Below, in pieces: positions 9,292 through 17,864 of a stretch of DNA of 64,000 bases. The stretch lies in contig JAIXRH010000123.1 in NCBI GenBank assembly GCA_027485285.1, forward strand, positions 1 to 64,000, read 5' to 3'. Under the pieces are notes generated by a model. The model saw only the letters and a program-made list of their open reading frames with translations, ran no database searches and had not been told where the DNA came from. Origin of the DNA: Comamonadaceae bacterium (GTDB lineage Bacteria; Pseudomonadota; Gammaproteobacteria; Burkholderiales; Burkholderiaceae_C). Made by a program: the position numbers and the translations under genes. How positions within the stretch are numbered: position 1 is the first letter of the stretch; each line of letters begins with the position of its first letter.

Positions 9292-10541
9292 CCCGTCCAC
9301 CTTTGCTCTCACTCGATGACGCGTTGCCGCAATTGCTGGCGCAAGCCGTGACGTTGCCTCGCATAGACACCGTGTCAACGTTTGACGCCGATGGTCGTGT
9401 GTTGGCGCAAGATGTTGTCTCTGCCTTGCAAGTGCCGCCACAAGACAACACCTCAATGGACGGCTATGCCCTGCGTGCATCAGATTGTGCGCAAGCGGGT
9501 GCGGTGTTGCGCGTGACGCAGCGCATTCCTGCGGGCACACATGGCACACCCTTGAACGCTGGCGAAGCCGCACGCATCTTCACGGGCGCACCCATTCCTC
9601 CCGGTGCAGATGCCGTGGTGATGCAAGAAGACTGCGAAGTCTTAGAGGGCCACCAAATTAAAGTGAACAAGGCTGTGCCCGCAGCGCAGTGGATTCGTCG
9701 CTCGGGCGAAGACGTCAAACGCGGTGCCACAGTGCTGTCCCAAGGCACACGCCTGACGCCTGCCGAATTGGGTTTGGCGGCCAGCATTGGATTGGCTCAG
9801 CTACAAGTGTCCGCGCGTCCTCGTGTGGCTTTGTTCTCAACCGGTGATGAGTTGGTCATGCCCGGCGATGTAGCGCCCGAGGTCATGCCTGCCGGTGCGA
9901 TTTACAACTCCAACCGGTTCTTCTTGCGTGCCATGTTGCAACGCTTAGGTTGCGAGGTCACAGACCTTGGCATCGTGCCCGACAAGCGAGAGGCCACCAT
10001 TGACGCATTGCGCGATGCAGCCCAGCAGCACGACTTGATTTTGACCAGTGGCGGTGTGTCGGTGGGGGAAGAAGACCACATCAAGCCTGCTTTGGAAGCG
10101 CTTGGCAAACTCAACCTGTGGCAGTTGTCCATCAAGCCCGGAAAGCCCTTTGCTTATGGCAAGGTGAACCGCGATGGTGACATCGAAAGTAGGGGCGATG
10201 CTTGCCATTTCATGGGCTTGCCCGGTAACCCCGTGTCTAGCTTTGTCACTTTTTTGTTGTTGGTGCGTCCGTTTGTATTGGCCTTGCAAGGCGTCACCAA
10301 GATCGACATTGCGCGCACTGAGATGACGGCCAATTTCGATTGGCCCCGCGCTGACAAACGCCGCGAGTTTTTGCGCGTTGCACGCAACGCCCAAGGTCGC
10401 CTCGACTTGTTTCCCAATCAAAGCTCTGGCGTTCTCACCTCCGCTGTGTGGGGTGATGGCGTGGTGGACAACCCCCCAGGGCAAACCATTGCCAAAGGCG
10501 ATACCGTTCGCTTTATTTCTTTTGCGGAGTGGCTGGCATGA
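9288..10541 (+). CDS. moeA: Molybdopterin molybdenumtransferase MoeA
   Basis: MoeA inserts molybdate into adenylylated molybdopterin. The 417-residue protein has the expected N-terminal linker domain (NTSMDGYALRASD), the domain with FTGAPIPPGADAVVMQED, the MoCF-like domain with LTSGGVSVGEEDHIKPALE, and a C-terminal beta-barrel domain after FMGLPGNPVSSFVTF. Overlaps mobB and moaD by ATGA at either end, implying coupled translation. Confidence 0.97.
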   Translation: MTRPPLLSLDDALPQLLAQAVTLPRIDTVSTFDADGRVLAQDVVSALQVPPQDNTSMDGYALRASDCAQAGAVLRVTQRIPAGTHGTPLNAGEAARIFTGAPIPPGADAVVMQEDCEVLEGHQIKVNKAVPAAQWIRRSGEDVKRGATVLSQGTRLTPAELGLAASIGLAQLQVSARPRVALFSTGDELVMPGDVAPEVMPAGAIYNSNRFFLRAMLQRLGCEVTDLGIVPDKREATIDALRDAAQQHDLILTSGGVSVGEEDHIKPALEALGKLNLWQLSIKPGKPFAYGKVNRDGDIESRGDACHFMGLPGNPVSSFVTFLLLVRPFVLALQGVTKIDIARTEMTANFDWPRADKRREFLRVARNAQGRLDLFPNQSSGVLTSAVWGDGVVDNPPGQTIAKGDTVRFISFAEWLA

Positions 10542-10801
10542 GCACGATCTTCAACGTGAACCTCAAATACTTTGCTTCCATTCGCGAAGCCATCGGGCAG
10601 GGCAGCGAACGCGTGAGCACGCAATCTGCCACGCTCAAAGGCTTGCGTGACGAGCTGATAGCGCGCGGTGGTGCTTATGCCGAAGTGTTGGCCCATGGCC
10701 GCGCTGTGCGTATGGCTTTGAACCAAGATTTGAGCGAAGAGTCTGCTGCATTGAGCGAAGGCTGCGAAGTGGCTTTTTTTCCGCCGGTGACGGGTGGTTA
10801 A
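10538..10801 (+). CDS. moaD: Molybdopterin synthase small subunit MoaD
   Basis: The ubiquitin-like sulfur carrier of molybdopterin synthase. The 87-residue product starts at the ATG overlapping the moeA stop (MSTIFNVNLKYFASIREAIG) and ends in the diagnostic Gly-Gly (FFPPVTGG), which MoeB thiocarboxylates. The track's start three codons earlier lies inside moeA. Its partner moaE follows after 15 bases. Confidence 0.96.
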   Translation: MSTIFNVNLKYFASIREAIGQGSERVSTQSATLKGLRDELIARGGAYAEVLAHGRAVRMALNQDLSEESAALSEGCEVAFFPPVTGG

Positions 10802-10816
10802 CGCAGAAGGTCAACC

Positions 10817-11299
10817 ATGTCATTCACCGTCAGCATACAGACCCAAAACTTTGATGTGAGCCAAGAGCTCTCAAGCTTGCGCGCAGGCGATGCCCGGGTC
10901 GGGGCGGTGTGTTCGTTTTTGGGCACCGTGCGCGAGCGCAATGACGGCAGCGCTGTGTCCAGCATGGCGCTTGAGCACTATCCAGGCATGACTGAAAAAT
11001 CTATTTCAGCCATGATGGATGAAGCGAAAAAACGTTTTGACATCTTTGCCGCTCGCGTCATTCACCGCGTGGGCTTGTTGCACCCAGAAGACCAAATAGT
11101 ATTTGTGGCCGTCACATCTGCCCACCGTGGCGAGAGCTTCAAGGCCTGCGAGTTTTTGATGGACTACCTCAAAACCCAAGCGCCATTTTGGAAAAAAGAA
11201 GTCACGCCAGAAGGCGAGCGCTGGGTCGACGCCCGCGTGAGCGACGACCAAGCTTTGGCCCGCTGGGGCATTGAAGCAACGAACACCACGCCGCAGTAA
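10817..11299 (+). CDS. moaE: Molybdopterin synthase catalytic subunit MoaE
   Basis: MoaE, with MoaD, adds two sulfurs to cyclic pyranopterin monophosphate. The 160-residue protein shows VGAVCSFLGTVRERNDG, MALEHYPGMTEKSI, IHRVGLLHPEDQIVFVAVTSAHR and the active-site lysine region KTQAPFWKKEVTPEG, all standard for the family. It is the last gene of the run starting at alaA; moaA, moaC and moeB are not in the window. Confidence 0.97.
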   Translation: MSFTVSIQTQNFDVSQELSSLRAGDARVGAVCSFLGTVRERNDGSAVSSMALEHYPGMTEKSISAMMDEAKKRFDIFAARVIHRVGLLHPEDQIVFVAVTSAHRGESFKACEFLMDYLKTQAPFWKKEVTPEGERWVDARVSDDQALARWGIEATNTTPQ

Positions 11300-11389
11300 A
11301 GGTGTGCGCCACCGCACTGACAGATGCGTGGGCCGATGGTTGAATACGCTGTGCTTTGACCCAGATCAAAACCGCTGTGTTTGTGGGAT

Positions 11390-11417
11390 CTTGAAATATG
11401 ACATAGCAGCCTCAGTT
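11390..11417 (+). promoter_or_regulatory. Sigma32-like heat-shock promoter of clpB
   Basis: CTTGAA, then exactly 14 bases, then CCTCAGTT, resembling the sigma32 consensus (CTTGAA...CCCCAT). It ends 30 bases before the clpB start. The same -35, spacing and CCTCAG core recur before grpE. Confidence 0.7.
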
Positions 11418-11446
11418 ATCAATTCATTCAATATCTCGGAGTTTCT

Positions 11447-14050
11447 ATGCGCGTTGACAAACTCACCACCAAGTTTCAAGAAGCTTTGAGCGACGCCCAG
11501 TCGCTGGCCATCGGAGCCGACCACGCCTACATCGAGCCCTCACATGTGTTGGTGGCCATGCTGCGCCAAGATGACGGCCCTAAGTCGCTGTTGCAGCGCA
11601 CAGGTGCCAATGTGCTCGGAGTTTTGACGGCGGCCGAAGAGTCGATGAACCGCTTGCCCAAAGTCGAAGGTCAAGCGCAGGTACAAGTGGGTCGAGACAC
11701 CGTGTCATTGATCCAAGCCGCCGAAAAAGAAGCCATCAAGCGCGGCGACCAGTTTGTTGCCAGTGAATTGTTCTTGCTCGCCCTGTGCGACAACAAAGGC
11801 AACTGGGGCAAACTTGCCACGCAAAACGGCTTGAACCGTAAATCTTTAGAGGCGGCGGTTACGGCTGTGCGCGGCGGCCAAAAGGTGGACAACGCCGAGA
11901 GCGAAGGCCAGCGCGAGTCGTTGAAAAAATACTGCATGGATCTGACTGAGCGAGCCCGCCAAGGCAAGCTCGACCCTGTGATTGGCCGTGACGACGAAAT
12001 TCGTCGCGCCATCCAAGTGTTGCAGCGTCGTAGCAAAAACAACCCCGTGCTCATTGGTGAGCCTGGCGTGGGCAAGACCGCGATTGTCGAGGGCTTGGCC
12101 CAGCGCATCGTGGCGGGTGAGGTGCCTGACTCGCTCAAGGGCAAGCGCGTGTTGTCGCTCGACATGGCCGCTTTGTTGGCGGGCGCGAAATATCGGGGTG
12201 AGTTTGAAGAGCGCTTGAAAAGCGTGCTCAAAGAATTGGCGCAAGACGAAGGCCAAACCATTGTGTTCATCGACGAGCTGCACACCATGGTGGGCGCAGG
12301 CAAGGCTGATGGCGCGATGGATGCTGGCAACATGCTCAAGCCCGCGTTGGCGCGTGGCGATTTGCATTGTGTGGGGGCCACCACGCTCAACGAGTACCGC
12401 AAATACATCGAAAAAGATGCGGCGCTGGAGCGTCGTTTCCAAAAAATCATAGTGGGCGAGCCAACGGTCGAAGCCACCATCGCCATTTTGCGCGGCTTGC
12501 AAGAAAAATATGAGTTGCACCATGGTGTGGAAATCACCGACCCCGCCATCGTGGCGGCTGCCGAGCTGAGCCACCGCTACATCACCGACCGCTTCTTGCC
12601 AGACAAAGCGATTGATTTGATTGACGAGGCCGCTGCCAAAATCAAAATTGAAATCGACTCCAAGCCTGAAGTGATGGACAAGCTGGACCGACGCCTGATT
12701 CAGCTCAAAATTGAGCGCGAAGCGGTGCGTAAAGAAAAAGACGAAGCCTCGCAAAAGCGCATGGAGTTGCTCGAAGAAGAGATCGAGAAGATTGGCAAAG
12801 AGTACGCCGACCTCGATGAAATTTGGAAAGCCGAAAAATCATCTGCCCACGGCGGTGCTCAACTCAAAGAAGAAATTGACCGTGTGCGCCATCAGATTGA
12901 AGAGCTCACCCGCAAGGGCGAATTCAACAAAGTGGCTGAGCTGCAATATGGCAAATTGCCCGAGCTTGAAAAACGCATGAAAGAAGCCAACGCCCGCGAA
13001 AGCAGCAAGACAACTGCCTCAGGTGGCCACCGCCTGCTGCGCACGCAAGTGGGGGCTGAAGAAATTGCAGAAGTCGTCGCGCGTGCCACAGGCATTCCTG
13101 TGTCCAAGCTGATGCAAGGCGAGCGCGACAAACTATTGCAAATGGAAGACAAGTTGCACGACCGTGTGGTGGGTCAAGAAGAGGCCATCACCGCGGTGGC
13201 CAACGCCATTCGTCGCTCGCGTGCGGGCTTGGGCGACCCCAATCGCCCCACCGGCTCGTTCTTGTTCCTTGGCCCCACTGGCGTTGGTAAAACCGAGCTG
13301 TGCAAGGCTTTGGCGGGTTTCTTGTTTGACAGTGAAGATCACATGATTCGCATCGATATGAGCGAGTTCATGGAGAAGCATTCGGTCAGCCGCTTGGTGG
13401 GCGCACCTCCTGGTTATGTGGGTTACGACGAGGGTGGCTATTTGACCGAGGCTGTGCGTCGCAAGCCCTACAGTGTGTTGCTGCTCGATGAGGTGGAAAA
13501 GGCCCATCCCGATGTGTTCAATATCTTGTTGCAAGTGCTCGACGATGGCCGTTTGACCGACGGCCAAGGCCGCACGGTGGACTTTAAAAATACCGTCATT
13601 GTGATGACGTCCAACATCGGCTCGCCCATCATTCAAAGCATGGTGGGACAGGACTCGCAAGACATCAAAGACGCGGTGTGGGATGAACTCAAGTCGCATT
13701 TCCGGCCTGAGTTTTTGAACCGCATCGACGAGACGGTGGTGTTCCATGCTCTGGATGCCGAGCACATTGTCAGCATCGCGGGCATTCAGCTCAAAATTTT
13801 GGCTGCCCGTTTGACCAAGATGGATTTGACGCTCGATGTGTCACCCGCCGCTTTGGCCGAGTTGGCCAAGGTTGGCTTTGATCCCGTGTTTGGCGCACGC
13901 CCTTTGAAGCGTGCAATTCAGCAGCGCATTGAGAACCCGTTGTCGAAATTGTTGTTGGAAGGCAAGTTCTTGCCTAAAGACACGATCGCGGTCAGTGTCG
14001 ATCCTGTTCGTGCGCCCGGTGAGTTTGCATTCACCAAGGCTGAGGTTTGA
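11447..14050 (+). CDS. clpB: ATP-dependent chaperone ClpB
   Basis: Hexameric disaggregase that pulls aggregated proteins apart with DnaK/DnaJ/GrpE, all encoded later in this window. The 867-residue protein has the Clp N domain ([23 protein letters not shown]), a first AAA+ module with Walker [15 protein letters not shown], the coiled-coil middle domain that separates ClpB from ClpA/ClpC (roughly residues 400-540, rich in Glu and Lys), and a second AAA+ module with [14 protein letters not shown]. The start follows a CGGAG ribosome site. A sigma32-like promoter lies upstream. Confidence 0.98.
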   Translation: MRVDKLTTKFQEALSDAQSLAIGADHAYIEPSHVLVAMLRQDDGPKSLLQRTGANVLGVLTAAEESMNRLPKVEGQAQVQVGRDTVSLIQAAEKEAIKRGDQFVASELFLLALCDNKGNWGKLATQNGLNRKSLEAAVTAVRGGQKVDNAESEGQRESLKKYCMDLTERARQGKLDPVIGRDDEIRRAIQVLQRRSKNNPVLIGEPGVGKTAIVEGLAQRIVAGEVPDSLKGKRVLSLDMAALLAGAKYRGEFEERLKSVLKELAQDEGQTIVFIDELHTMVGAGKADGAMDAGNMLKPALARGDLHCVGATTLNEYRKYIEKDAALERRFQKIIVGEPTVEATIAILRGLQEKYELHHGVEITDPAIVAAAELSHRYITDRFLPDKAIDLIDEAAAKIKIEIDSKPEVMDKLDRRLIQLKIEREAVRKEKDEASQKRMELLEEEIEKIGKEYADLDEIWKAEKSSAHGGAQLKEEIDRVRHQIEELTRKGEFNKVAELQYGKLPELEKRMKEANARESSKTTASGGHRLLRTQVGAEEIAEVVARATGIPVSKLMQGERDKLLQMEDKLHDRVVGQEEAITAVANAIRRSRAGLGDPNRPTGSFLFLGPTGVGKTELCKALAGFLFDSEDHMIRIDMSEFMEKHSVSRLVGAPPGYVGYDEGGYLTEAVRRKPYSVLLLDEVEKAHPDVFNILLQVLDDGRLTDGQGRTVDFKNTVIVMTSNIGSPIIQSMVGQDSQDIKDAVWDELKSHFRPEFLNRIDETVVFHALDAEHIVSIAGIQLKILAARLTKMDLTLDVSPAALAELAKVGFDPVFGARPLKRAIQQRIENPLSKLLLEGKFLPKDTIAVSVDPVRAPGEFAFTKAEV

Positions 14051-14062
14051 CCCATGACCAGT

Positions 14063-14078
14063 GAGGGGCTTGCCCCTC
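14063..14078 (+). terminator. Hairpin after clpB, possible terminator
   Basis: GAGGGGC-TT-GCCCCTC is a perfect GC-rich inverted repeat starting 12 bases after the clpB stop. It has no T tract, so it may only protect the 3' end. Confidence 0.4.
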
Positions 14079-14140
14079 CCAAGCGGGTGACTCAATAAAG
14101 CTTAGCAGTTAGGATGGTGATACTCTCTTAGCTACGTTTT

Positions 14141-15349
14141 ATGACTACTTTGAACCCTGCATCTAATCCTTGGCACGATGACGCCACTGTCATTGGTTTG
14201 GTGGGCATTGCACATGCCAGCTCGCACTTTTCTCAACTGCTGCTGCCCCTCATGTTCCCCGTTTTTATCAATACCTTTGGCTTGAGCTATTCCGAGTTAG
14301 GTTTTTTGATGACGGTGTTTTTCGCTATCTCTGGCATCGGTCAAGCTGCGGCGGGCTTTGTGGTGGATCGTTTTGGGGCACGGCCCGTGTTGTTTGTGTC
14401 GCTCTTGCTGATGGCAGCGGGTTGCATGGCCGTGTCTGTTGCCAACAGCTACGTGGGCTTGATTTTGGGGGCGGCGTTGTTGGGGTTGGGTAACTGCGCG
14501 TTGCACCCCGCGGATTTCACCATCCTCAATCAAAAAGTGTCTGCGCCACGTTTGGGTTATGCATTCAGTGCGCACGGGCTGACGGGGAATTTAGGTTGGG
14601 CTTTAGCACCAGTCTTCATGGTGGGCTTAAGCGCTGCATTCGACTGGCGTGCGGCCTATGTGGGTGCTGCATTGTTGTTTATAGGCATTCTTGTATTGCT
14701 TCTTTGGCAGCGCGAGCACCTGCATGCAGAAGCGTTGAGCCACAAGCAAACAGCAGGTGAGGGAAACACCCTCGACTTCTTAAAAATTCCAGTGGTCTGG
14801 TGGTGCTTTAGTTTTTTCTTGCTCTCCACCATGACCTTGGCGGTGGTGCAAAGTTTTTCTGTATCTATCTTGCAGGCGATGCATCACGTCACGTTCGAGG
14901 CTGCAACCCTCACTCTGACGGCATACATGTTGTGCGCAGCAGCGGGCATGTTTTTTGGGGGCTTTGTGGCAGCTCGCTGGCCTCGCCACAGTGACAAAGT
15001 GGTGGCAACTTGCATGGCGACGGGTGCAGCGTTCATGGCCTTGTGCGGCAGCGGTCTATTGGGTGCAAATATAACGATGGTCATCTTGGCTGCTACGGGA
15101 TTGGCCATTGGTGTAGGTGGCCCTTCTCGTGACATGATGATCAAGAAAGCCACCCCCAAGGGCGCAACAGGCCGCGTTTACGGCATCGTGTATTCCGGCC
15201 TCGACACGGGCTCCGCCATTTCGCCGTTGATCTTTGGCGTGCTCATGGACCACGGGTGGTACGGCGCCACCTTGCTCGGTGCAGCCTTTGTGTTGTTGCT
15301 GAGTGTATTGCTGGCCTTGGGTGTGGGGCGAAGAATCGTTCACGTGTGA
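14141..15349 (+). CDS. MFS transporter, substrate unknown
   Basis: A 402-residue inner-membrane protein with about twelve hydrophobic segments in two halves, split by a polar loop near QREHLHAEALSHKQTAGEGN. The segment GQAAAGFVVDRFGARPVLF, between the second and third helices, corresponds to the MFS signature GxxxDRxGxRxxl. Nothing in the sequence shows the substrate. It lies in a single-gene unit between clpB and a shared terminator; GPSRDMMIKKATPKGATGRVYGIVYSG in the second half resembles uncharacterised proteobacterial permeases. Confidence 0.85.
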   Translation: MTTLNPASNPWHDDATVIGLVGIAHASSHFSQLLLPLMFPVFINTFGLSYSELGFLMTVFFAISGIGQAAAGFVVDRFGARPVLFVSLLLMAAGCMAVSVANSYVGLILGAALLGLGNCALHPADFTILNQKVSAPRLGYAFSAHGLTGNLGWALAPVFMVGLSAAFDWRAAYVGAALLFIGILVLLLWQREHLHAEALSHKQTAGEGNTLDFLKIPVVWWCFSFFLLSTMTLAVVQSFSVSILQAMHHVTFEAATLTLTAYMLCAAAGMFFGGFVAARWPRHSDKVVATCMATGAAFMALCGSGLLGANITMVILAATGLAIGVGGPSRDMMIKKATPKGATGRVYGIVYSGLDTGSAISPLIFGVLMDHGWYGATLLGAAFVLLLSVLLALGVGRRIVHV

Positions 15350-15387
15350 GCGCAATTGCCCAGCTCTAGGTCGTTCAATGGCGAAAT

Positions 15388-15413
15388 AAAAAGGGACCGT
15401 GAGGTCCCTTTTT
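15388..15413. terminator. Bidirectional terminator between MFS gene and SWIB gene
   Basis: AAAAAGGGACC-GTGA-GGTCCCTTTTT: a perfect 11-bp stem with A and T tracts on both sides, between two converging genes. Confidence 0.9.
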
Positions 15414-15432
15414 CAATTTGGCAGAAACTGAA

Positions 15433-15969
15433 TTACTTCAGGTGCTTACCGATCAAGCCAGCCAATTCAAACATGGTGACTTGGGCTTTGCCGAAAACAG
15501 CCTTGAGCTTGTCGTCGGCATTGATGTTGCGCTTGTTGACTTTGTCTTGAAGACCGTGCTTCTTGATGTATGTCCACATTTTGCTCACGACTTCTGTGCG
15601 TGGCACTGGCGTATGACCAATCACAGCAGCCAAGGCGGCGCTGGGTGTGAGGGCTTTCATGAAAGCAGCGTTAGGTGTGCGCTTTTTAGCAGGCGATTTT
15701 TTGGCAGCTACTTTTTTAGCAACAGCTTTCTTGGCCGCTGGTTTTTTAGCGGGTACAGCCTTTTTCGCTGGGGCTTTTTTCGCAACTACTTTTTTAGCTG
15801 CTGGTTTTTTTGCAGGTGCTGCCTTTTTCGCTGGGGCTGCTTTTTTGGCAACAGGCTTTTTAGCCGTTACTTTTTTTGCAGGTGCAGCTTTTTTGGTTGC
15901 TACTTTCTTTGCAGGAGCAGCTTTCTTTGCTGCTACTTTCTTTGATGGAGCTTTCTTTGCAGTTGCCAT
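15433..15969 (-). CDS. Histone H1-like Lys/Ala/Pro-rich protein with C-terminal SWIB domain
   Basis: The first half (residues 1-97 or so, from MATAKKAPSKKVAAKK) is made of short KKAAPAKK-type repeats, like eukaryotic H1 tails and bacterial H1-like DNA-binding proteins. The last 80 residues (LTPSAALAAVIG...VSKMWTYIKKHGLQDKVNKRNINADDKLKAVFG) match the SWIB/MDM2 fold, found in chromatin remodelers and in Chlamydia fused to histone-like or topoisomerase proteins. A nucleoid-associated role is inferred. The start is the ATG at 15969; the extension in the track is spurious. The tail repeats make the DNA itself repetitive, so length polymorphism is likely. Confidence 0.88.
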   Translation of the reverse strand: MATAKKAPSKKVAAKKAAPAKKVATKKAAPAKKVTAKKPVAKKAAPAKKAAPAKKPAAKKVVAKKAPAKKAVPAKKPAAKKAVAKKVAAKKSPAKKRTPNAAFMKALTPSAALAAVIGHTPVPRTEVVSKMWTYIKKHGLQDKVNKRNINADDKLKAVFGKAQVTMFELAGLIGKHLK

Positions 15970-16391
15970 GGTTGATTTCCTTCTAGAAGTGTTTGTTTTC
16001 AAGCCCTTAGAGATATCGCTCTAGAGCACATTGGATGCTAATTGAGAACCCATTCCTTTCCAAGCTAAAAACAACTTTTTCATTGGAGGATGTTGTTTTT
16101 TTAAAGTGTTTTAGATGTGATTGAACGGCTTCGACATCAGGCGAAGAACCCATCGCTTGAAACGTTCAAAAAACTGAAAATAGATTTCACATAGTAATAA
16201 ATTGCTTTGCTGCATCGCAATATTTTTTCTTAATACGAGAAAATCAAATTCATAATACAAAATATTTTCATTAAGTCTATGTTTTTAAACATAAAAAATA
16301 AATTCTTATATAAGACATAAGAGCGGTCATAACTCTTATAGAAGACTTATAGTAGATGCACCGACCACCTTTTAACTTCCTGGAGTAAAAC
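15970..16391. other. AT-rich intergenic region between SWIB gene and aceA
   Basis: About 420 bases without a gene, markedly richer in A and T than the flanks, particularly 16190-16320. It carries the divergent promoters of the SWIB/histone-like gene and aceA. The aceA-proximal end holds the two TCTTAT palindromes listed separately. The rest shows no convincing ORF on either strand. Confidence 0.7.
16304..16345 (+). promoter_or_regulatory. Paired palindromic operators upstream of aceA
   Basis: TCTTATATAAGA (16304-16315), a perfect palindrome, and TCTTATAGAAGA (16334-16345), differing at one base, are 30 bases apart start to start, about three helical turns. They lie 47-88 bases before the aceA start. 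This is the geometry of a dimer-of-dimers regulator site; a GntR-type regulator of central carbon metabolism is a plausible binder but none is adjacent. Confidence 0.65.
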
Positions 16392-17723
16392 ATGCCTCAA
16401 TCCCTGAACGAACAACTGAGCCGCGAACAGCAAATTGCCGCTCTCGAAAAAGACTGGGCTACCAACCCACGCTGGAAAGGCGTCAAGCGCGGTTACTCTG
16501 CAGCTGATGTCGTGCGTTTGCGCGGCAGCATGCCCATCGAGCACACACTCGCCAAGCGGGGTGCAGAAAAGCTCTGGGAAAAAGTCAACGGCGGTGCCAA
16601 GAAAGGTTACGTCAACGCATTCGGCGCGATCTCTGCGGGCCAAGCCATGCAGCAAGCCAAAGCAGGTTTGGAAGCTGTGTACTTGTCAGGCTGGCAAGTA
16701 GCGGCGGATGGCAACACGTCAGAGACCATGTACCCCGACCAGTCGCTCTACGCTTACGACTCGGTGCCCACCATGGTTCGCCGCATCAATAACACCTTCA
16801 AGCGAGCTGACGAAATCCAATGGGGCCGTGGCATCAATCCAGGCGACAAAGAATTCATCGACTACTTCTTGCCCATCGTGGCTGATGCTGAAGCTGGTTT
16901 TGGCGGCGTATTGAACGCTTTCGAATTGATGAAAAACATGATCGCTTCTGGCGCTGCTGGCGTGCACTTCGAAGATCAATTGGCTGCGGTGAAGAAATGC
17001 GGCCACATGGGCGGCAAAGTATTGGTGCCAACACAAGAGGCTTGTGAGAAATTGATCTCTGCACGTTTCGCGGCTGACGTCATGGGCACATCCACCATCG
17101 TGTTGGCCCGCACCGATGCCGAAGCGGCCAACTTGATCACGTCTGACCACGATGCCAACGACCAGCCTTTCTTGACAGGCGAGCGCACACAAGAAGGTTT
17201 TTACCGCGTCAAGAACGGTTTGGAACAAGCCATCAGCCGCGGCGTTGCTTACGCACCCTACGCTGACTTGGTGTGGTGCGAAACAGGCGTGCCTGACATC
17301 GGCTTCGCGCGTGAATTCGCACAAGCTGTGCACGCCGCATGCCCAGGCAAGCTGTTGTCCTACAACTGCTCACCTTCTTTCAACTGGAAGAAAAACCTCA
17401 ACGACAGCCAAATTGCTTCGTTCCAAGAAGACTTGTCGGCATTGGGATACAAGTACCAGTTCATCACCTTGGCAGGTATCCACATCAACTGGTACAACAC
17501 ATTCCAGTTCGCCAATGCCTACGCCAACGGCGAAGGCATGAAGCACTATGTCAACATGGTGCAAGAGCCTGAATTCGCTGCACGCGACAAGGGCTACACC
17601 TTTGTGTCACACCAACAAGAGGTGGGCGCCGGTTACTTCGACGACGTGACCACTGTGATCCAAGGCGGTTCATCTTCTGTGAAAGCCCTCACAGGTTCTA
17701 CCGAAGAAGAACAGTTCCACTGA
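16392..17723 (+). CDS. aceA: Isocitrate lyase
   Basis: Cleaves isocitrate to glyoxylate and succinate, first step of the glyoxylate shunt for growth on acetate or fatty acids. The 443-residue protein contains the catalytic [16 protein letters not shown] motif and upstream [23 protein letters not shown]-terminal features such as [17 protein letters not shown] fit the family. A GGAG ribosome site precedes the ATG. Malate synthase is not adjacent. The long AT-rich leader with paired palindromes suggests strong carbon-source control. Confidence 0.97.
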   Translation: MPQSLNEQLSREQQIAALEKDWATNPRWKGVKRGYSAADVVRLRGSMPIEHTLAKRGAEKLWEKVNGGAKKGYVNAFGAISAGQAMQQAKAGLEAVYLSGWQVAADGNTSETMYPDQSLYAYDSVPTMVRRINNTFKRADEIQWGRGINPGDKEFIDYFLPIVADAEAGFGGVLNAFELMKNMIASGAAGVHFEDQLAAVKKCGHMGGKVLVPTQEACEKLISARFAADVMGTSTIVLARTDAEAANLITSDHDANDQPFLTGERTQEGFYRVKNGLEQAISRGVAYAPYADLVWCETGVPDIGFAREFAQAVHAACPGKLLSYNCSPSFNWKKNLNDSQIASFQEDLSALGYKYQFITLAGIHINWYNTFQFANAYANGEGMKHYVNMVQEPEFAARDKGYTFVSHQQEVGAGYFDDVTTVIQGGSSSVKALTGSTEEEQFH

Positions 17724-17778
17724 GCACTTGCGTTTGGAGAGGTCCCGCAAGGGGTGTCTCTTGGTTTGAATCAGGTTG

Positions 17779-17813
17779 AGACCACTCAGCGCGCAAGCGT
17801 TGGGTGGTTTTTT
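17779..17813 (+). terminator. Rho-independent terminator after aceA
   Basis: ACCACTCAGCGC, a GCAA loop, and GCGTTGGGTGGT followed by six T form an almost fully paired stem after the aceA stop. Confidence 0.85.
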
Positions 17814-17864
17814 ACGTGCGCATCCTTGGTGAATGGGGCATGGCTTTGATGCCCTTAGAAAGAA

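Noticed and set aside
15647-16024. Plus-strand ORF of 125 residues opposite the SWIB/histone gene, Phe/Ala-rich, membrane-like
   Set aside because: It is the reverse translation of the Lys/Ala repeats; AAAGCC repeats always give such a hydrophobic shadow.
16067-16101. AAAAACAAC/GTTGTTTTT repeat with a T run, possible small RNA terminator in the aceA leader
   Set aside because: The stem is nearly all A-T and unstable, and no plus-strand transcript is implied upstream.
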